A DNA stretch of 64,000 nt. It comes from Anoplopoma fimbria. Lineage: Eukaryota; Chordata; Actinopteri; Perciformes; Anoplopomatidae. The position numbers and the translations under genes are program-made. The notes below the pieces were generated by a model. That model had not been told where the DNA came from, searched no databases, and was given only the letters and a program-made list of their open reading frames with translations. The stretch covers positions 26,425,522 to 26,489,521 of the forward strand of contig NC_072449.1 in the NCBI RefSeq assembly GCF_027596085.1, in the 5' to 3' direction. Every line of letters begins with the position of its first letter. The first letter of the stretch is position 1. Shown piece by piece: positions 1-14,000 of the stretch.

Positions 1-2644
1 ATTTGGCCTAGACTACATAAAATTGTTTTTAATTATTAATGATGGAGCTCAATTTATGCCAAGGTGGCATTGTAGTGAAAACTGTGAATGTAATTGAGAC
101 ATACAAATAAGCTTGAAGTAAGACACGGTCCTGGCAACCTGCCCAATAATCACTGAACTTGGTATGCTCAGCCTTTTCCTGTGAAAAGGAGCACAGTATC
201 TACAGTATCATAAAAAGCAGTGTCAACCACAGTTTTACACCACCAAGTGAGGTGAGTCATTAGCAGCTTAAAGTTCATATGCAGGAGCAGTAAATGAAAA
301 AACAAGGTTGCTTTCACTTCGAAATGTGCTCCACCTCAGTATAATCTTCTTGGAAAACTATATCAAAAAGCCGTTTTTCACATCATGGGGATTTATAAAA
401 ATACAACGTTTACATATGACTTTAGTAACATTGCTGACACTTGCTTCCCAGGAGATTAAGAAAAATGTGCAGGTGGAGAATAAGCTTTTCTTCCTGCATT
501 GCCAACATTACAATCAACCAGGAGCTCAGAGTGCAGGGATCAGAGTGCCGTTTGTTGCGTATTCCTGTGATCTGATGAGACTGAAGACTGCTAGGGTGAA
601 GAGAAAGGAGATGATGCAAAGAGGACGCCTTTCAAGCAAGTACAGAGGGATGAAGTATGGGGGGGTGTGGGTGCTATGAATATTCCTTATTAAATCTATC
701 ACAGTTGATTGAAGTACCGCCTCCTATAGGCTCTGTGTCTAGTCATCGCTGCAAGTGATTGCCATTACATTGCAATCGCAGATTTTTTTCAGATGTGGTG
801 TCATTTAATTTCTGTCGTTGCTTGTCATCTTGATTTGTTTTGGTTTCTTAGCAATTAGATGCTTTTCACAAAAAAACCCTTCAAACTAATATGTTTTTGC
901 CTTTTTTTTCTGTGTTTCTGCACATACAAATGGCGTAAACACATCAAGCTGTAAAGCAGTTTTCCCTTTTTTTGTGGAATCTAGATTCCTGACCCCAAAA
1001 TATGCACAGCACGCCACCCCCTTGTGACATGCACTCCAAAAAAAGCTGTTTTAAAAATATCGCAACCTCGCTGTGCACAAATCTGCCCTGATCATCCTCA
1101 ACACCCATCAGATGACCAGCGCTGCACCAGAGAGACAGAGTTACCACCATATGCCAGCGCCTAGTTTGAGACGCCGTGTGAGAGCCAACCAGTCCTGTGT
1201 CACACTGAGTTTGTTGGAAAGTTGTTTTCTTCTCCTCCCTTGAGAAAATATTTTCAAGCTCTGCATAATTGCTAATTTAGCCAAAATATTGCTATTTCAG
1301 ACCGACAGGGGTGTCACGGTCTACACATCATCTACAGCAATAAAAAATCATTTACAAGGATCAGTGCTTTGGTAAAAAAAAAAAAAAATAGGCCATATGA
1401 ATTGATGAATGGTGCCGTTACGCTTGTCAAATTGATTAGGATGACATGATATTCCATATAGCTACATGGTCTGCACGAAGTGACCCACATCTTCAAAGGG
1501 CAACTGTTTCCATCGTGAAATGTAGATGCACTTTGAATGTCAGGAAGGACAGGGTCACATTTAGCAACATGAATTTAAGTCTTTATATTAACATCAATAG
1601 GACGAACCTATGTTTTAGCAATGTACAGTCAAGCAGAGGTACAGTATACCTGAACATCCATGTGGAAAGTATGCACAGTGTGAGAGCTTTAGTGGGTTAA
1701 ATGACAATACTGTCATGTTCTTAGAACTAGCTTAAACTAAATTGTGTTTGTCCTCCGAAGCTCAAACTGTGCTCCCCAGTTAAAGTGTTATTCCAAACTA
1801 ATTTGGAATAACACTGAAAAAAAGGTGGCTTTTAAAAGTCTGCTCCTTCACGGAGAGCAGAGTCCTAATGAAAATGTCTTGGGTTGTTATAAAAACCTAT
1901 GACTGAAAACCTGCAGCTGATCTCATTTGCATATAAGACTTGGTAAATCAGATGCATGGCTGAAGTGTGTGGACTCAGGTAATTCCTGCCTTGAGGCATT
2001 TCTCTTAAAATGCACCAGCCTCTGAAACGTCTCTTTTTGCAAAATAAATGCTAAGTGCAGGCCCCAGGTTCCTTTCTGCACAAACAAGAGCAACACAGTG
2101 ATGAAGCAAAGAATGTCGTGCAGTCAACTATGAAGCCGGAAAAGCCTAAATTACACTGGAAAAAGTAAACAAAGGGAAATAAACAGGAAACTTATCGCAG
2201 TGTTCAGGTAGATCAATGAAGTACAAGGCGTTGCATGTTCCGCAGTGCTGTGTGCATTCTCTACCTGTTTTTCTCTTTCAGTTCCTGCTACTGCGACTTT
2301 GTATCACTTTGAGGAGTTTCGGGGTAATTCCAACTTCATTGTTTTTCCACAGCTGAATAAGGTGACGGACTGGTGTGCAGAGAAATGATCAGAATCCAGG
2401 GGCTCTGTCTACATTGGTTTACGGGGGGGAAATGGGAGGTAGCAGCCTGCAGAATCCATTCTTTTCTCCACATGCCTCTACTTCACCCCTGTCCAACTTA
2501 ATACACATATAACAGCACTAACCAAGTTCTGTCAACATTCTTCCCATCGAAGAGTGTTAAAGCCAGACAAGCAAGTGCTCTTCCTCTCTTTTATTTTATA
2601 ACCTGACTAAAACTTCTATAATATAAAGAAATGTGTATTCTTAC
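1..2644 (-). other. arhgap42: arhgap42 intron 3 (partial)
   Basis: Intronic DNA downstream of exon 3, continuing past the window edge. It holds a short A-run near 1374-1388 and a perfect 14-bp inverted repeat at 1784-1815. Open frames here (the longest 123 codons at 308-679, plus strand) show no recognisable domain and no splice-site support. No further arhgap42 exon was recognised. Confidence 0.75.
1784..1815. repeat. Perfect 14-bp inverted repeat with 4-base loop
   Basis: AGTGTTATTCCAAA (1784-1797), loop CTAA, then TTTGGAATAACACT (1802-1815). Intronic, no T-run after it that would suggest a terminator-like role. Confidence 0.95.
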
Positions 2645-2706
2645 CAAGCGTCTTCTTTCCTCTTCAACAGTGGTCAACAGCTGGGAGAACTCTTTGAATG
2701 ACTGGG
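2645..2706 (-). CDS. arhgap42: arhgap42 coding exon 3 (BAR domain)
   Basis: Sixty-two bases: two bases completing codon 84 (Ala), then twenty codons, [20 protein letters not shown], ending in phase 0 before a GTAAG donor. The family has SLKEFA.LL...EEERRRL here. The acceptor chosen (AG complementary to 2707-2708) gives the conserved Ala-Gln before the Ser; a second AG five bases further in would break the frame. Exon 4 (expected to follow with a QNANDVL-like stretch) was not found in 1-2640 and must lie outside the window. Confidence 0.92.
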
Positions 2707-5035
2707 CTGAAATACAAAAGAAACATCATTCATACCATAGTAAATGTGAAATACTGCAGGTTTGGTCAATAAATGCATCAGCGTGTATGATGCAAGCCTG
2801 CACAATATGTTCACATTTTAAAGGGAGTGCACGGTGATGCACTGTGTTGTTATATTCAAATGATGAAACATTTTAACACAGTGGCTCAGTCGTTAAAACA
2901 TCAGATGTCCCTGGCACCCCACAAGCACTGTAGCATGGTGCTAAAAATGTTTATTTACACTGCAGCTTCGGAGCGTTGGTTGCAGCACATTTTAGAACCC
3001 AATAAAATCATGCAGCTGTCCAATTTAAAACCAGGACTTGCGGTAAAAAACGACACTTCAAATTGAATGGAACCTACTGATTGCGTCTCTTTATTTTCTT
3101 CCCCCTGCCAGGCTTTACAATATTCTGTCACCATGCAGAAGTGACTGATGTGGCCGAGATGTGTTCACGCCATCTGGGCTGTACAGTACTTCAGTGGCTT
3201 ATATTATGTTCTGAGGGGCCAGATGAATGCTGCGTATTGAGACTTATCTGCCGGAGAATTGTGCCCTGATAGCTTCACACCTTCATTAAATGGAGGGCCA
3301 GATACAGTGTGGCCTCTGTTGGTCGGCCTCTGTTGGTCGGCCCCTGTGTCAGCCCGTGTCTCCACATGTCCGGCCATTTAACGGCGGCCGAGCTGCCTCG
3401 CTTGCCAAACACTGTAACATCATTATCGGCCGAGACGGCCTGGCACGGGGAGCCATGCATCATCTTAGACATTTCGGTCCATTTACACACCAAAGCTTTT
3501 AAAAAGACCAGGGAGCAATGATTTTGTGCCGGTGATCCTGCAGGCAGGCTGGCCTCCTATTAACGCCACTAGCTCCTTTATCAACAGCACAAACCTCTCA
3601 GGGGGTAAAGGGCACAGCTGGAGCCGTTGATGGGACAAGATTAGACTCAGAAGAAAGGAAATGGGAGTCAAAGTGAGGTTACGGCTTGCATATCATTCAC
3701 TGGTAAATGGAGGGAAGGCAGTAGAACTGATGAATCACTGAAGGAAATACCACCTCAAGATAAATAATAAAAAAATATAGACATACATTTACTGTACATG
3801 TACAGCCTTTTCTGCACATTATAGGATTTTTCTTGAGATCAATTTCATGGATTTCATGCCTTTCTGCTTGATATTTAACTTTTTAGATCTATACCACATC
3901 CTACTCTTGGAGACTAAAGGATTGACCTTCTGAGAGAAGGGCATGTAACTTTTCTAAAAATCTAAATTTCTATAGCCACATCAATCTTTTGGCCCCATTG
4001 ATTCCTGGATAACTGGCGAGGAATGTGAATGTCACTGCAGGAAGTCGTGGAGCGAAATCAATAAAAGGTCAGGTGAACACATCTGGCAGCGCCGTACAGG
4101 AGCTCGCTGTTGTGTGGGGAAGTTGGGAGCATCAAAGTGATCTGTACCAATACTGCATCAAGATCACGGCTGGCATTCACGCAAGGGTCCAGCTATGTCA
4201 GACAGACAGCTCACTGTCATTGATGACTAGATTGATTGTTTCTTTTTTTTGCCTCAAACAGTAATCACGGCCTTCTCTTTGAGATGATGAGAGAACACAG
4301 CAGTGTAGCTTTGAGTGTGAGGAGATCATTTCTCTTTATTGAATTTCTCTACAATTTCTTGCCCCGTGATTGCGCTAAGTGTGTTATTCTTGCATGTAAG
4401 CAATAAGTTTGTGTGCTGTGAATGCAATCATCTAAAGATATTGCAGAATATTACTTGGTGTTTAGTGTTGTTTCACACTTTCAATTACATTTTTGTGCCA
4501 ATGTTGCATCCGCAGCATGCTTTATTCAAGTCCTCCCAAGTGAATTTAAGGTGTCTGTGCTACACAGTCAACAAAATGCTTCCAAACAGATGGGCATGTC
4601 TCTGTTGTTAGAGCCACAGGCACAGCCAAACCACTGGCTTCTAATTGTGCCAGGGGTTTGCACTGTAAATACTGAGCCGGTCCATCTACAGAACAGGTGG
4701 GCAGCTAAAATATCCACAGTTCAACGTGAGAGCGACGGCGCTCTTGATCGAGGGCCGGGGACGGGATGCGTTGTCTCAAATTAAAGCGTGCTTGATTCTA
4801 ATGAGGCTTGGATTTGGGAGTGGATTTTTCCAATAAGCATAATTGGTCTGCTGCACCCCCCTGTCCATCATCCAGCCTCTTCAGCTTAGGGAGGAAAGAA
4901 GGAAAGCAGGACTATTCATTACGCATTCAGATGAACATTACAGTCGATATCCAGTCTCGCCCTCACAGATGGACAGTAATTCAGCATTCTCCAGCGCCGC
5001 GGAGCTAAGGACTCAAGCTGGGGATAATGAGCAGT

Positions 5036-5070
<35 letters not shown>

Positions 5071-8000
5071 AGAGGGAGAGGAGTCCAGACTGGGAGTCCT
5101 GCCCATTAGAGCCAAAGAGGCCCTCTGCACAGCTGCTTTCATATTCCTGTTGGAGGCTAGGAGGCTCGCACCTCCATTAATCTCTGACACTGATCACAAT
5201 TAGTCCCTATGATCTTGCATAGGCTTGAAAAGATACAAGGGAAGCATTACGAGCAAATCAATAGTATCAATTATGCATGCATCACAGACAACTTTAAGAT
5301 CTATACACAATAGCCAAATCCCATTCCAAGAATTTGCAGTAGTATGCTTGATGTCTGAAAACAGCTCCCAATGTCTGATAAAGCTCTGTCTTTTTTCCAT
5401 TTACTTCTTTTACTGATATTAAACTGCTCAAATATAATAACGGCATATCATGAGCACTTGGTCCGTAGCCAGAGGACATTAGCTCTTGAGATACCTGTCA
5501 GCACTACAGCCAATGGCGTTCAAGTATCTCCTAAGAGAATCCTTATGGAAGTGAAAGACAGGGTTCTGGTTGAGGTGACAATCTGACTAATTGGGAAGAG
5601 CAGAGAGGGAGGAAGATAAAAGACGGGGAAAAAAAGAGGGACCAGTCCTTCTGGCCAAACTGAGCTTACCAATGTTCACCTCGTCATCCGTCTCTGCATC
5701 CCCAATGCACTCAAACTGGAACTCCTGCAGGGACTGGGAGAACTTCTGGACGGCAGCAGAAAGATCTGGAAAGTCAAGAGGGTTTTGAGCGTCACAATAA
5801 AACATTGCACAAATGAATCACTGAAGATGTGGATCAAAAGTGGCAGCAGGGTGTTTAGGAAAAGAAAGTAGAACATCCAGGCTCAATATTACAATAACTA
5901 CAGCAACAACATAGTGAAACTTAAGAAGAGTATTGGCTTGACAACTCCAGGGAGCAGCAGAGCGAAATAATGCACTTCTATGATCTGCTGACTGTCCAAT
6001 TCCATGCCCAATGACATTCATACAACAGGAGTTCTGTGAGTCGCTGCAATATCTTTTAAATTTACTTTATTGCTTGTCCATTGATCATAATGCTGACATC
6101 TGAGCCCAGTTGAGCTGATACAGTACACAGAGGATTAAAAACTTTTGGATACTCTCTTTGCTTGATATACAACCATAATTTATTGCCCTCCAGGATTTAA
6201 GTTGTGATAAAGTGTCAACTTTTTTGCATTCCAGCTTTTGAGTGAGTCCTGCTTTTATCTAAACATTCGCTGGTGATGTCAGTGGAAAGAATTGATATCT
6301 CTTCGCTCTAAGTATTTTCCCCAATAGTAAATTTGCATTTGACAGTTAACTTTTAATGACTTTAAATAACACTAGATAATTAAAGAGCAGCACAGGAGAA
6401 GAAGCTAATTAAAGGTGCAAATCAGTCCACGTAAATTCACAAAGCCTCAATGTGGTGAACAGGAAAGAAATCACAGCACCATAGTTGCTGAATGTATTCA
6501 AATACCACCCAACATCAGAAAGAGAATCAATTCAAGCTGTTAAATGTAAAACAGGTTCTATACAAAGCTCAACCTCTGCTTTCATCCTGGGGTTGGATCC
6601 CTGGGAGTTAAAGTTGACTTCTCTTGCAGAGTTTATAGTTTTGTTCCTTTGATTTATCAACAATAAGTCAGAATTGACCAAGATCACCTGTTCAGTGTTT
6701 GTAGTTGTGGTTGTATGCCTCTGCTAACCTGTCAAGTTGCAGTTTACATCCATGTCTGTCCAAAATGTTATCACTTCATCATTATGACATTTTTGTGAAA
6801 TTGTCATAATAAGTATATGACTTCTTGAGTTGTGGCCTAAATCTCATTATGTGAGGTCACAGTGACTTTGACCACCAAAATCTGATCAGTTTATCATTGT
6901 TAGTGCAAAATTTTGGACGAACAACCCCAAATGCGCTTGCATTAAAAAACAAAAAGATAATGAGCTGGTTTTCATTTCCTGAACCCTGACCACCCACTGA
7001 GAAAAAAAAAACCCGCTTCACTTCTCTATTATCTACGGACTTAAAAACGACAAACAGTAAATGTCAGGCACCTCACCGTGACCAATATTTACATTTTTTC
7101 TCAGATTAAACATCGTCTAATTGAGATAACTACTCTTTTTCTTTCATATAGATGAGTTGAAACGCTAATTGTCTCTCTTTTTCAAACATTTTTCGAAAGT
7201 TTATGTGGAGTATCAAAAACTTAAACTCCCCAATTAGCCAACATCAAGGCATAACTGCTGATTTCCAGGGTTTAAGAGTTCACCTCTCTGAAATAACTCT
7301 GTGTATAGGCTCAACTAAAGTCGAAAATAAGTTTGAGGGGGAACTGGAGGGTGGGCCCTACACTTGTGAGTGAACGTCGTGGGGTGGAACTCGGTATCAG
7401 CGGTAACCGCCGTTTGAGCACAGCACAGAGCGGCGGCCGTGAGCTACATGCACTAACATGCACTAACATGCACTAACATGCACTACAAGGCCGTCCAGTC
7501 TATGTCAACAAAGAACAGATAAGCTCAAATAACCACAAACACAGTGGAAGAGCGACTTCATTCTCTGCTCAGGTAGACATTAGTCTCTTATCTTAACATA
7601 GCTAATAGTTGTTTGCTGCTGTATTAATGCTCTGGATACTGAATCTAGCACCTTTTAAATAGGACTCATAAATGTGACAATCATGTTGACAGCCAATGAT
7701 CTGGATCTGATTTACAAAAGAATCAAACATGTTGGGGTGAAAAGCAATTCAGCTGCTTTCTAACCCGAGAGGCGAAGTAACTGCCGTGCTGACCCGTGAA
7801 TAGCTGACCCAGTGCATAAATCACTTCTGATTTTATTTTATTTTTTTATTATGCAACTGATTTCAATTTGTTTCATACCTCGTTTACATAAAGGTGAGTG
7901 TGTGGGTCTGCTGTGGCAGCGCTGTAAGTATGTTCTTGCTTAGGTGAAGGTAACCTATGTTTACAAGTACTTTAAAAAGAGTGGGTTGGAGCTTCAGCAC

Positions 8001-11000
8001 ATAATGGAGGCTTTTAACATTTCACAAATCAGCGGAATTTATAATTAAACGCAAAAGGGAGGTTCTGAAATGCTCTGACATTTTAGTTTTGAGCCCACAC
8101 GGCTTGATATGTACACATTTGTCTCACATCCAGTGCCTCATTAATTGCTCTTCTCCTTTTCTCTTTTCTCACCGACAGTTATGGCTTCATTTATATAAAA
8201 AAACTTAAAAGATTCCTGCCTGCAAAGTAAGAAAATTCACACAGTAATATACCCTGCATATTGCATACTGTTTGTAACTGTAATTACTGTATGGATATAC
8301 AGTCACAGAGGCTTTTCATCCTCTGTATGTGCTTCATATCTTGATATTATACATGTAAGAGCCGATGCTTGAGCTCCTTCAGGAAGGAGTGTGACATTCT
8401 GTCAAAATAAAAGCAGTTATGTTATTGGTAGTACCCAACCAAACATTAGATTTGTTTAACTAATAAAAATTGAGTATCCATAATTACTGATAATCTGTAT
8501 TACCTGCAATAAATGACGGCTGAAAGTTAAAAGGTATAAAATGACAATCCTTCAAATTTCCAGTGTCTTGTCTAAGTCCATAATGGATTTGGTGGTGAAA
8601 CCTATACGGCTCCTACTGTGACAACAACAGTTTATCTAACAGGCATCCCGGAGTACAAACCGGCCTTAAAAGCCCACAGAAATCAATGCTCTCATCTCCA
8701 CAGGAACATAAATTGCTTGTAAAGCCTGATGAAAAAGAATCATGTGAGAATTGTCAGTGGGTATCTTTTTTCTTTACCAAAGAGTAAGCATTGTTATATT
8801 GTATCTCAGTGTATTTTAATCACTGCTTGGAACAGAATAACAAGATTTACTCAATGAGACCACAGATTGAAAGGCTCTTAAAGACATCTGCACCATATTG
8901 AATGAGCGCGTCTGACCACTTGTAAACGTTGTCTGCCCTGAGTGGAACTTTTTCCACAAGAAGTATTGTGCCAGTCATGTGGTCCTATCATTCCTGCTTT
9001 GACTCATAGGCTGCTGATTTGAAATCAATAGCTTGCTGCAGTTGTCTGGATATGCTCGCGGGGCCATCAATAATGGATGATCTTTTAGCTGTGACGTTCA
9101 GGCGGGCCAAAACCTCAGAAAACAAAGCTATTGTTACAGTCAACTGAATGAGTTGGATAGCCACCAAAAATCCAAGGGATCTAGTAAACCTTAAAAACAT
9201 ATAATAAAATCAACATGATCGTCTGGTCTTTGCTTTCTTTGTGATAATTCTTAAGTAACAGTAGCCAATATCAAGTCTGGCTATGTTTGCATAGCACAGC
9301 AGTATCTCAAACCGTTGATTACCAGACGTTCAAATCTAGTGAACTGATCTTGTTTACTTATTCTTCAATCAGATAGTTCCTGATTTAAATCAAATGTATT
9401 TTGATTTAGCCATTTTGTATACTTTCCCCACAGACTAGAAACATTTTGAGGAACTCATTGCGTCTAAATTTAGTTCCAGGGACATTTTACCCCCCAAAAA
9501 AGGCCCTTGTCTGGGCAGTGGCATGAGGTAGATAAAACCGGACCTGGTGCATGCTGGTAACTATTTGTGAAGTACACACACTGTGGGCTGCTGACTGTTC
9601 ATAAAGAAGCTAAAGGAACCTTTAGAGAGCTTAACTACCTTCTCCTACTGTTCTTTTCGCTCTGGTGTTTTCTTACTGACACTTGCTCAGCTTGTCAGTC
9701 TAGATCAGTCAGATTTTGTGCCTAAACTAACCACCATTTTTATTTTTTGTGTATATATATATATATATATATATATAGCAGAGTATACATTATGGCACTA
9801 TATTAATATAACAAGAGTTCTTCTTTGAACAAATACATATTTCTGAAATTACAATCAAAAAGTAACCTGATGAAGGTCTACGTACCGAGACGTTGTGACT
9901 GAATATACCTATATGCAAGTGAAGAAGACAGTGTGTGGGAGTTTTTTTGTTCTGAAATTACAATCTGAAACACTCGCAAGGTCGCTCTGCTGATTCAACT
10001 CGTGACCCTCTTCATTCATAAAACAGCATTTCTCTTTGTTTAATTACAGTAAAAGTACAGTCAGGCTATGTCTCTGCTTCCCGACTCTTAAAGAGTCGAG
10101 CCAAGAGACTGAAGAAGGAGAGAGAGACAGTGCTGCAGTGCTGTGAATACGATTTCATAAAGTTGTTTTTTTTATGTTTCAGGACCATCAACCACGCTAC
10201 AGATTATTTACTGTGGTGACTGACGCTCTTAGATTAATTTTCCTCCTTTGCATTTCATTCATTACATCCAGTGTGCATCAGTAAACACTACACAGCAGTA
10301 AATGTCATCCCATCTAGACAAACCTAAGGTTTCAAGAGTTTTTTTTTAGATGACAGTCTTGGTGCAAAGACAACCTTTAACATTTGAGCTTAATGTTTGG
10401 CTCCATTTGTTACGTGAAAAACATTTTATTGCAGAAAAAGAAACATTCATATGGTTTCTGCTATTGTACTTGGTGGTACATGCTGAGCACTGTATCACTT
10501 CAACAAAAGGAAAATATTGATCATTTTAGCATTTAGCATTAGCATTCCACAGCTACAGCTCCCATTGGGCTGTGACAGCTGCTGGAGCAGAAGTGGGACA
10601 GAACTTTGGATCTCTATTGCTGAATAACAAAAGACTACAGGACCCACAAGCGTTGGCTAGTTTATTGACTCGCTTCACTTGGAGTAGCAAGAAAACTGAT
10701 GAACTAAGATAATGTGCATTATCAACACGCTCAGTCAAGCGCACTGTTTTTTGCTGCAGCATCCTGTGGTTGCATGCTGCTTGCTTTTGCCGTCTTTATA
10801 TTATGTTTTTGGAAGGAAGAGAGAGAAAACAGAGCTTGTTGTGCCTGTTGAATACATATATTAACAGTTTAATAACTTTATAAATATCTATCTAATGTTG
10901 GTTTCCTTTTGCATCTTCACTTTAAATGAACGCGCCTAAACAGTCTAAATAAGTACTGTGTATGATTTGAGACGTAGCGTACACCAGCACAGCTTAAGGA

Positions 11001-14000
11001 AATAGGTTGCCTGAATGATGAGGCTGTCTTACACCCTGTTGATGCTGTACCTCAATTTGAACATATGCCTGAGTAAATATGTACCGTATTTTAATTAGAG
11101 CAACGCTCAAGAAGGACCTTGCACAAATTTTTTTTGTGTTTATTTTCTATCCATATGCATAATTTATGAAATTTGGGAACCACCACAAATTATTTTGGCC
11201 CTCTGCTCGTTAGTGGTTACTGCTGAAAGTATTGCTCAAGCAGTTAAAAAGAAACCGACTCAGTTTAAATGATCACAAGACCGGGCAGCAAAGATAAATT
11301 GGAACGGAATCGGTATAAAGGAAGATAAATGAACAGCTTATTTATTTTTTAACCTTAGGCAAGCAGTAAAGGACCGATCAGTGTGACACACTGCAGTTTG
11401 TGGAAATAATGCAGGAAAAGACCCTCTGCTGCCAGAGGACTGTTTGGTCACTTTAAATGTTCAAATGCTAACTGTTGGTATTCTGCATCTACTGATGAAT
11501 TAAGTTTTTGTTCATCAGCTTTTTAACTGAGCAAATCCGTTTATAGTAAACTAAATGACAAGGCAACTGCATGCTCAAAAACTCCAGTTTTTGTGTTTAC
11601 GGTGCTCTGTGCAGGCGTGTCATGCCATAAGTGGCTTTATAACAAGAATTTGAGTTAATAACACCTCACAGGTGACGTTGATGTAATACAGGGACGTACA
11701 GCAGTGGGCCAGAAATGCTTCCACTGGTGAGGAAACTGAGAAATAAGGAATAAAAGACAGAAAAAAAGAGGCATCTTCATTCGGGTGTAGAGACTTTGCA
11801 GATATTTCATCTTACTCCTCTACATCTCTTCTGACAGAGGCAGGAAATTTGGTGCACTCCACTTTGAGCGTGTGTGGTGAAAAAGAGCTGTTCTGTGCAG
11901 GGGAGCAATAAAAGGAGAGAAGCGCCTCTTTGATAAGGTCTGAATCTGAAGAAGGTATTTACCACATGAAGTGCAACGCTGAAGAAAGAAAAGAAAGAGC
12001 TATTGAAGCACGAGTAACAGAGGCAAAGAGAAAACTATTTTAGAAATCTCGACTCATTAACACATCGCCTTAAAAATAGTGCTTTCTATTTGTATTACAA
12101 TCAGTAAACGTTTTATCTCAAGCTGCATGCGGTTTTGAACACATATTTGACTTTCACTAATGATTCTTCACACAGCGGGCATGCACAAAGAGGAATCACA
12201 AAGAACAGTAGTTATGGTGAACCGTCCTCCTATGCAGGTCTTAATTCAGAGAGCAGGATGCTGACCACCCAGCCAAGAGGGGACTGGATGGAGCAGCTCC
12301 TCCTTTGGTGTCCGGTGTGAGAGATGTGAGAGAGAGAGAGGACTATGGCTGTCATTCACCATGCAGCAGAGCCCCCCTGGGTACACCCTTTATCTCGTCG
12401 CCGGGGCAACCGCAGAGGCTACTACCAAATTCCATCTGCTGACAACCCCTGACAGCACTGCAGGGGAGTCTGCAGTTTTCTGGCAAACAGCTGTAGCGCA
12501 CAAATGCTTCGATCAGGACAATGGTTCTAATTTAAGGACGGGCATTAATTCAGCAACAGCCGTTCAGATTTTCACAGTTTGACTTCCACAGACAATGCTA
12601 GTGCAGCTGTGAGATTTCATGTTACATTTGTATAAATATTTGTCATACAGGTAAGATTAAACAATTGTACACAAATTCTTTACTCTTGAACATTTTAGAA
12701 GGGCACTCCAAATACAAAGGGGGTCAAATTAACAGCATTTTGCTTTTAATTGCTTCATGTTTCAACACAACGTGAGAAAATGTCTTCAAGGACTACGAGG
12801 GCATTGGTCATATAAACTGCTTAACAAACATATAAATAGTGTGAACAAATCACAGAAAAACTGCACCAACAAAGAGCAGACAAGAAGCCTAAAATAGACC
12901 AACAGTGATGTGACAAATGCAGAAACAGTAGTTGTGTTTCCATTTAATTGTCAAGCGAGTTTTCAGTGAACTTTAGAAATGTCGCAAAATTGCGGATAAG
13001 TCGCTTTTCCATCAACTGGTTTGAAGCAATAAATCTCAATTGAAACATAGTTTGGTCTGAAGTTGGCACTAGAGCTAGGCTTGAACGGCTAAACTCAGCC
13101 AGTAAACAGAGTAGAAGAAGTAGAGATTGCGAACTGGAAACAAAAGAAATAGAGAAAAAAATGGAGAGAGGTCTTCAGGATTTTTTTTTTTTTTTTTCTT
13201 TCACGTGAGCTAATATTGGGCATGTTTCATGTTGTCTTGAAACAAAGAAAATATAAATATATATTTGGGACGATGCTGAAAGTGGAAACAGCTGATCAGT
13301 CATGCGTTAGATAATGTTCGTTTGGTGATTCCACATCTCATTTAGTGCATTCACTCCTCTTCAACAATGGGGAAAATTTTTTAAAATGTCTTTGAACAAC
13401 TGAAGAAGTTTCATCAAATTTATAGTTTCTGTAGAGCTTTGCGAATGCGACACATCAAAATGCACATGAAAAATGTGAGCCTAGTACCTCCAAAATCGTT
13501 TTTTATAAGGTTTTCAGGCTATTTTTCTAGACAAACATTACAGACAAACACTTTGCCTGCAAGTACTTTAAATGTAAAGTATTTCAAAAATGTCCTGTTG
13601 GCTGGTACATGTTTAGGCATGCTGGGATGTCAGTGTGCTGCACCTCCAGCACTTCTGTGTTGTGAGACGGATATACTCATCACAGCACTAATCACTGAGC
13701 AGCATCCCTGTTGTGCTTTCTCACCTGAAAATATTCTTAGAGGTTTTAATGAAGTGCTTTAACACAAATTAGCAGGTAAAAGCTTTTTAAAAAGCCGGCT
13801 GAAATGTGTTCCATTACCAAGTAACTTCAGCTTTGGCTAAGTAGCAACATCTTCTCCTGAAATGACTCAGAATGAGTTCAAGGTATACACATATTTGTCT
13901 TTTACCGAGTCACAAATGCACTTCTTTTGTGTTCGCCCATCGTAGTGAGAAACACGTCGTCTCGTCAGCGAGACACTGCTGATTTCAGATGAGACTCTCT

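Noticed and set aside
308..679. 123-codon plus-strand open frame
   Set aside because: Lies in arhgap42 intron 3, no recognisable domain, no splice or promoter support, and an antisense frame overlaps it.
5005..5190. Minus-strand frame with a poly-Phe run
   Set aside because: Created by the A-run at 5038-5068.
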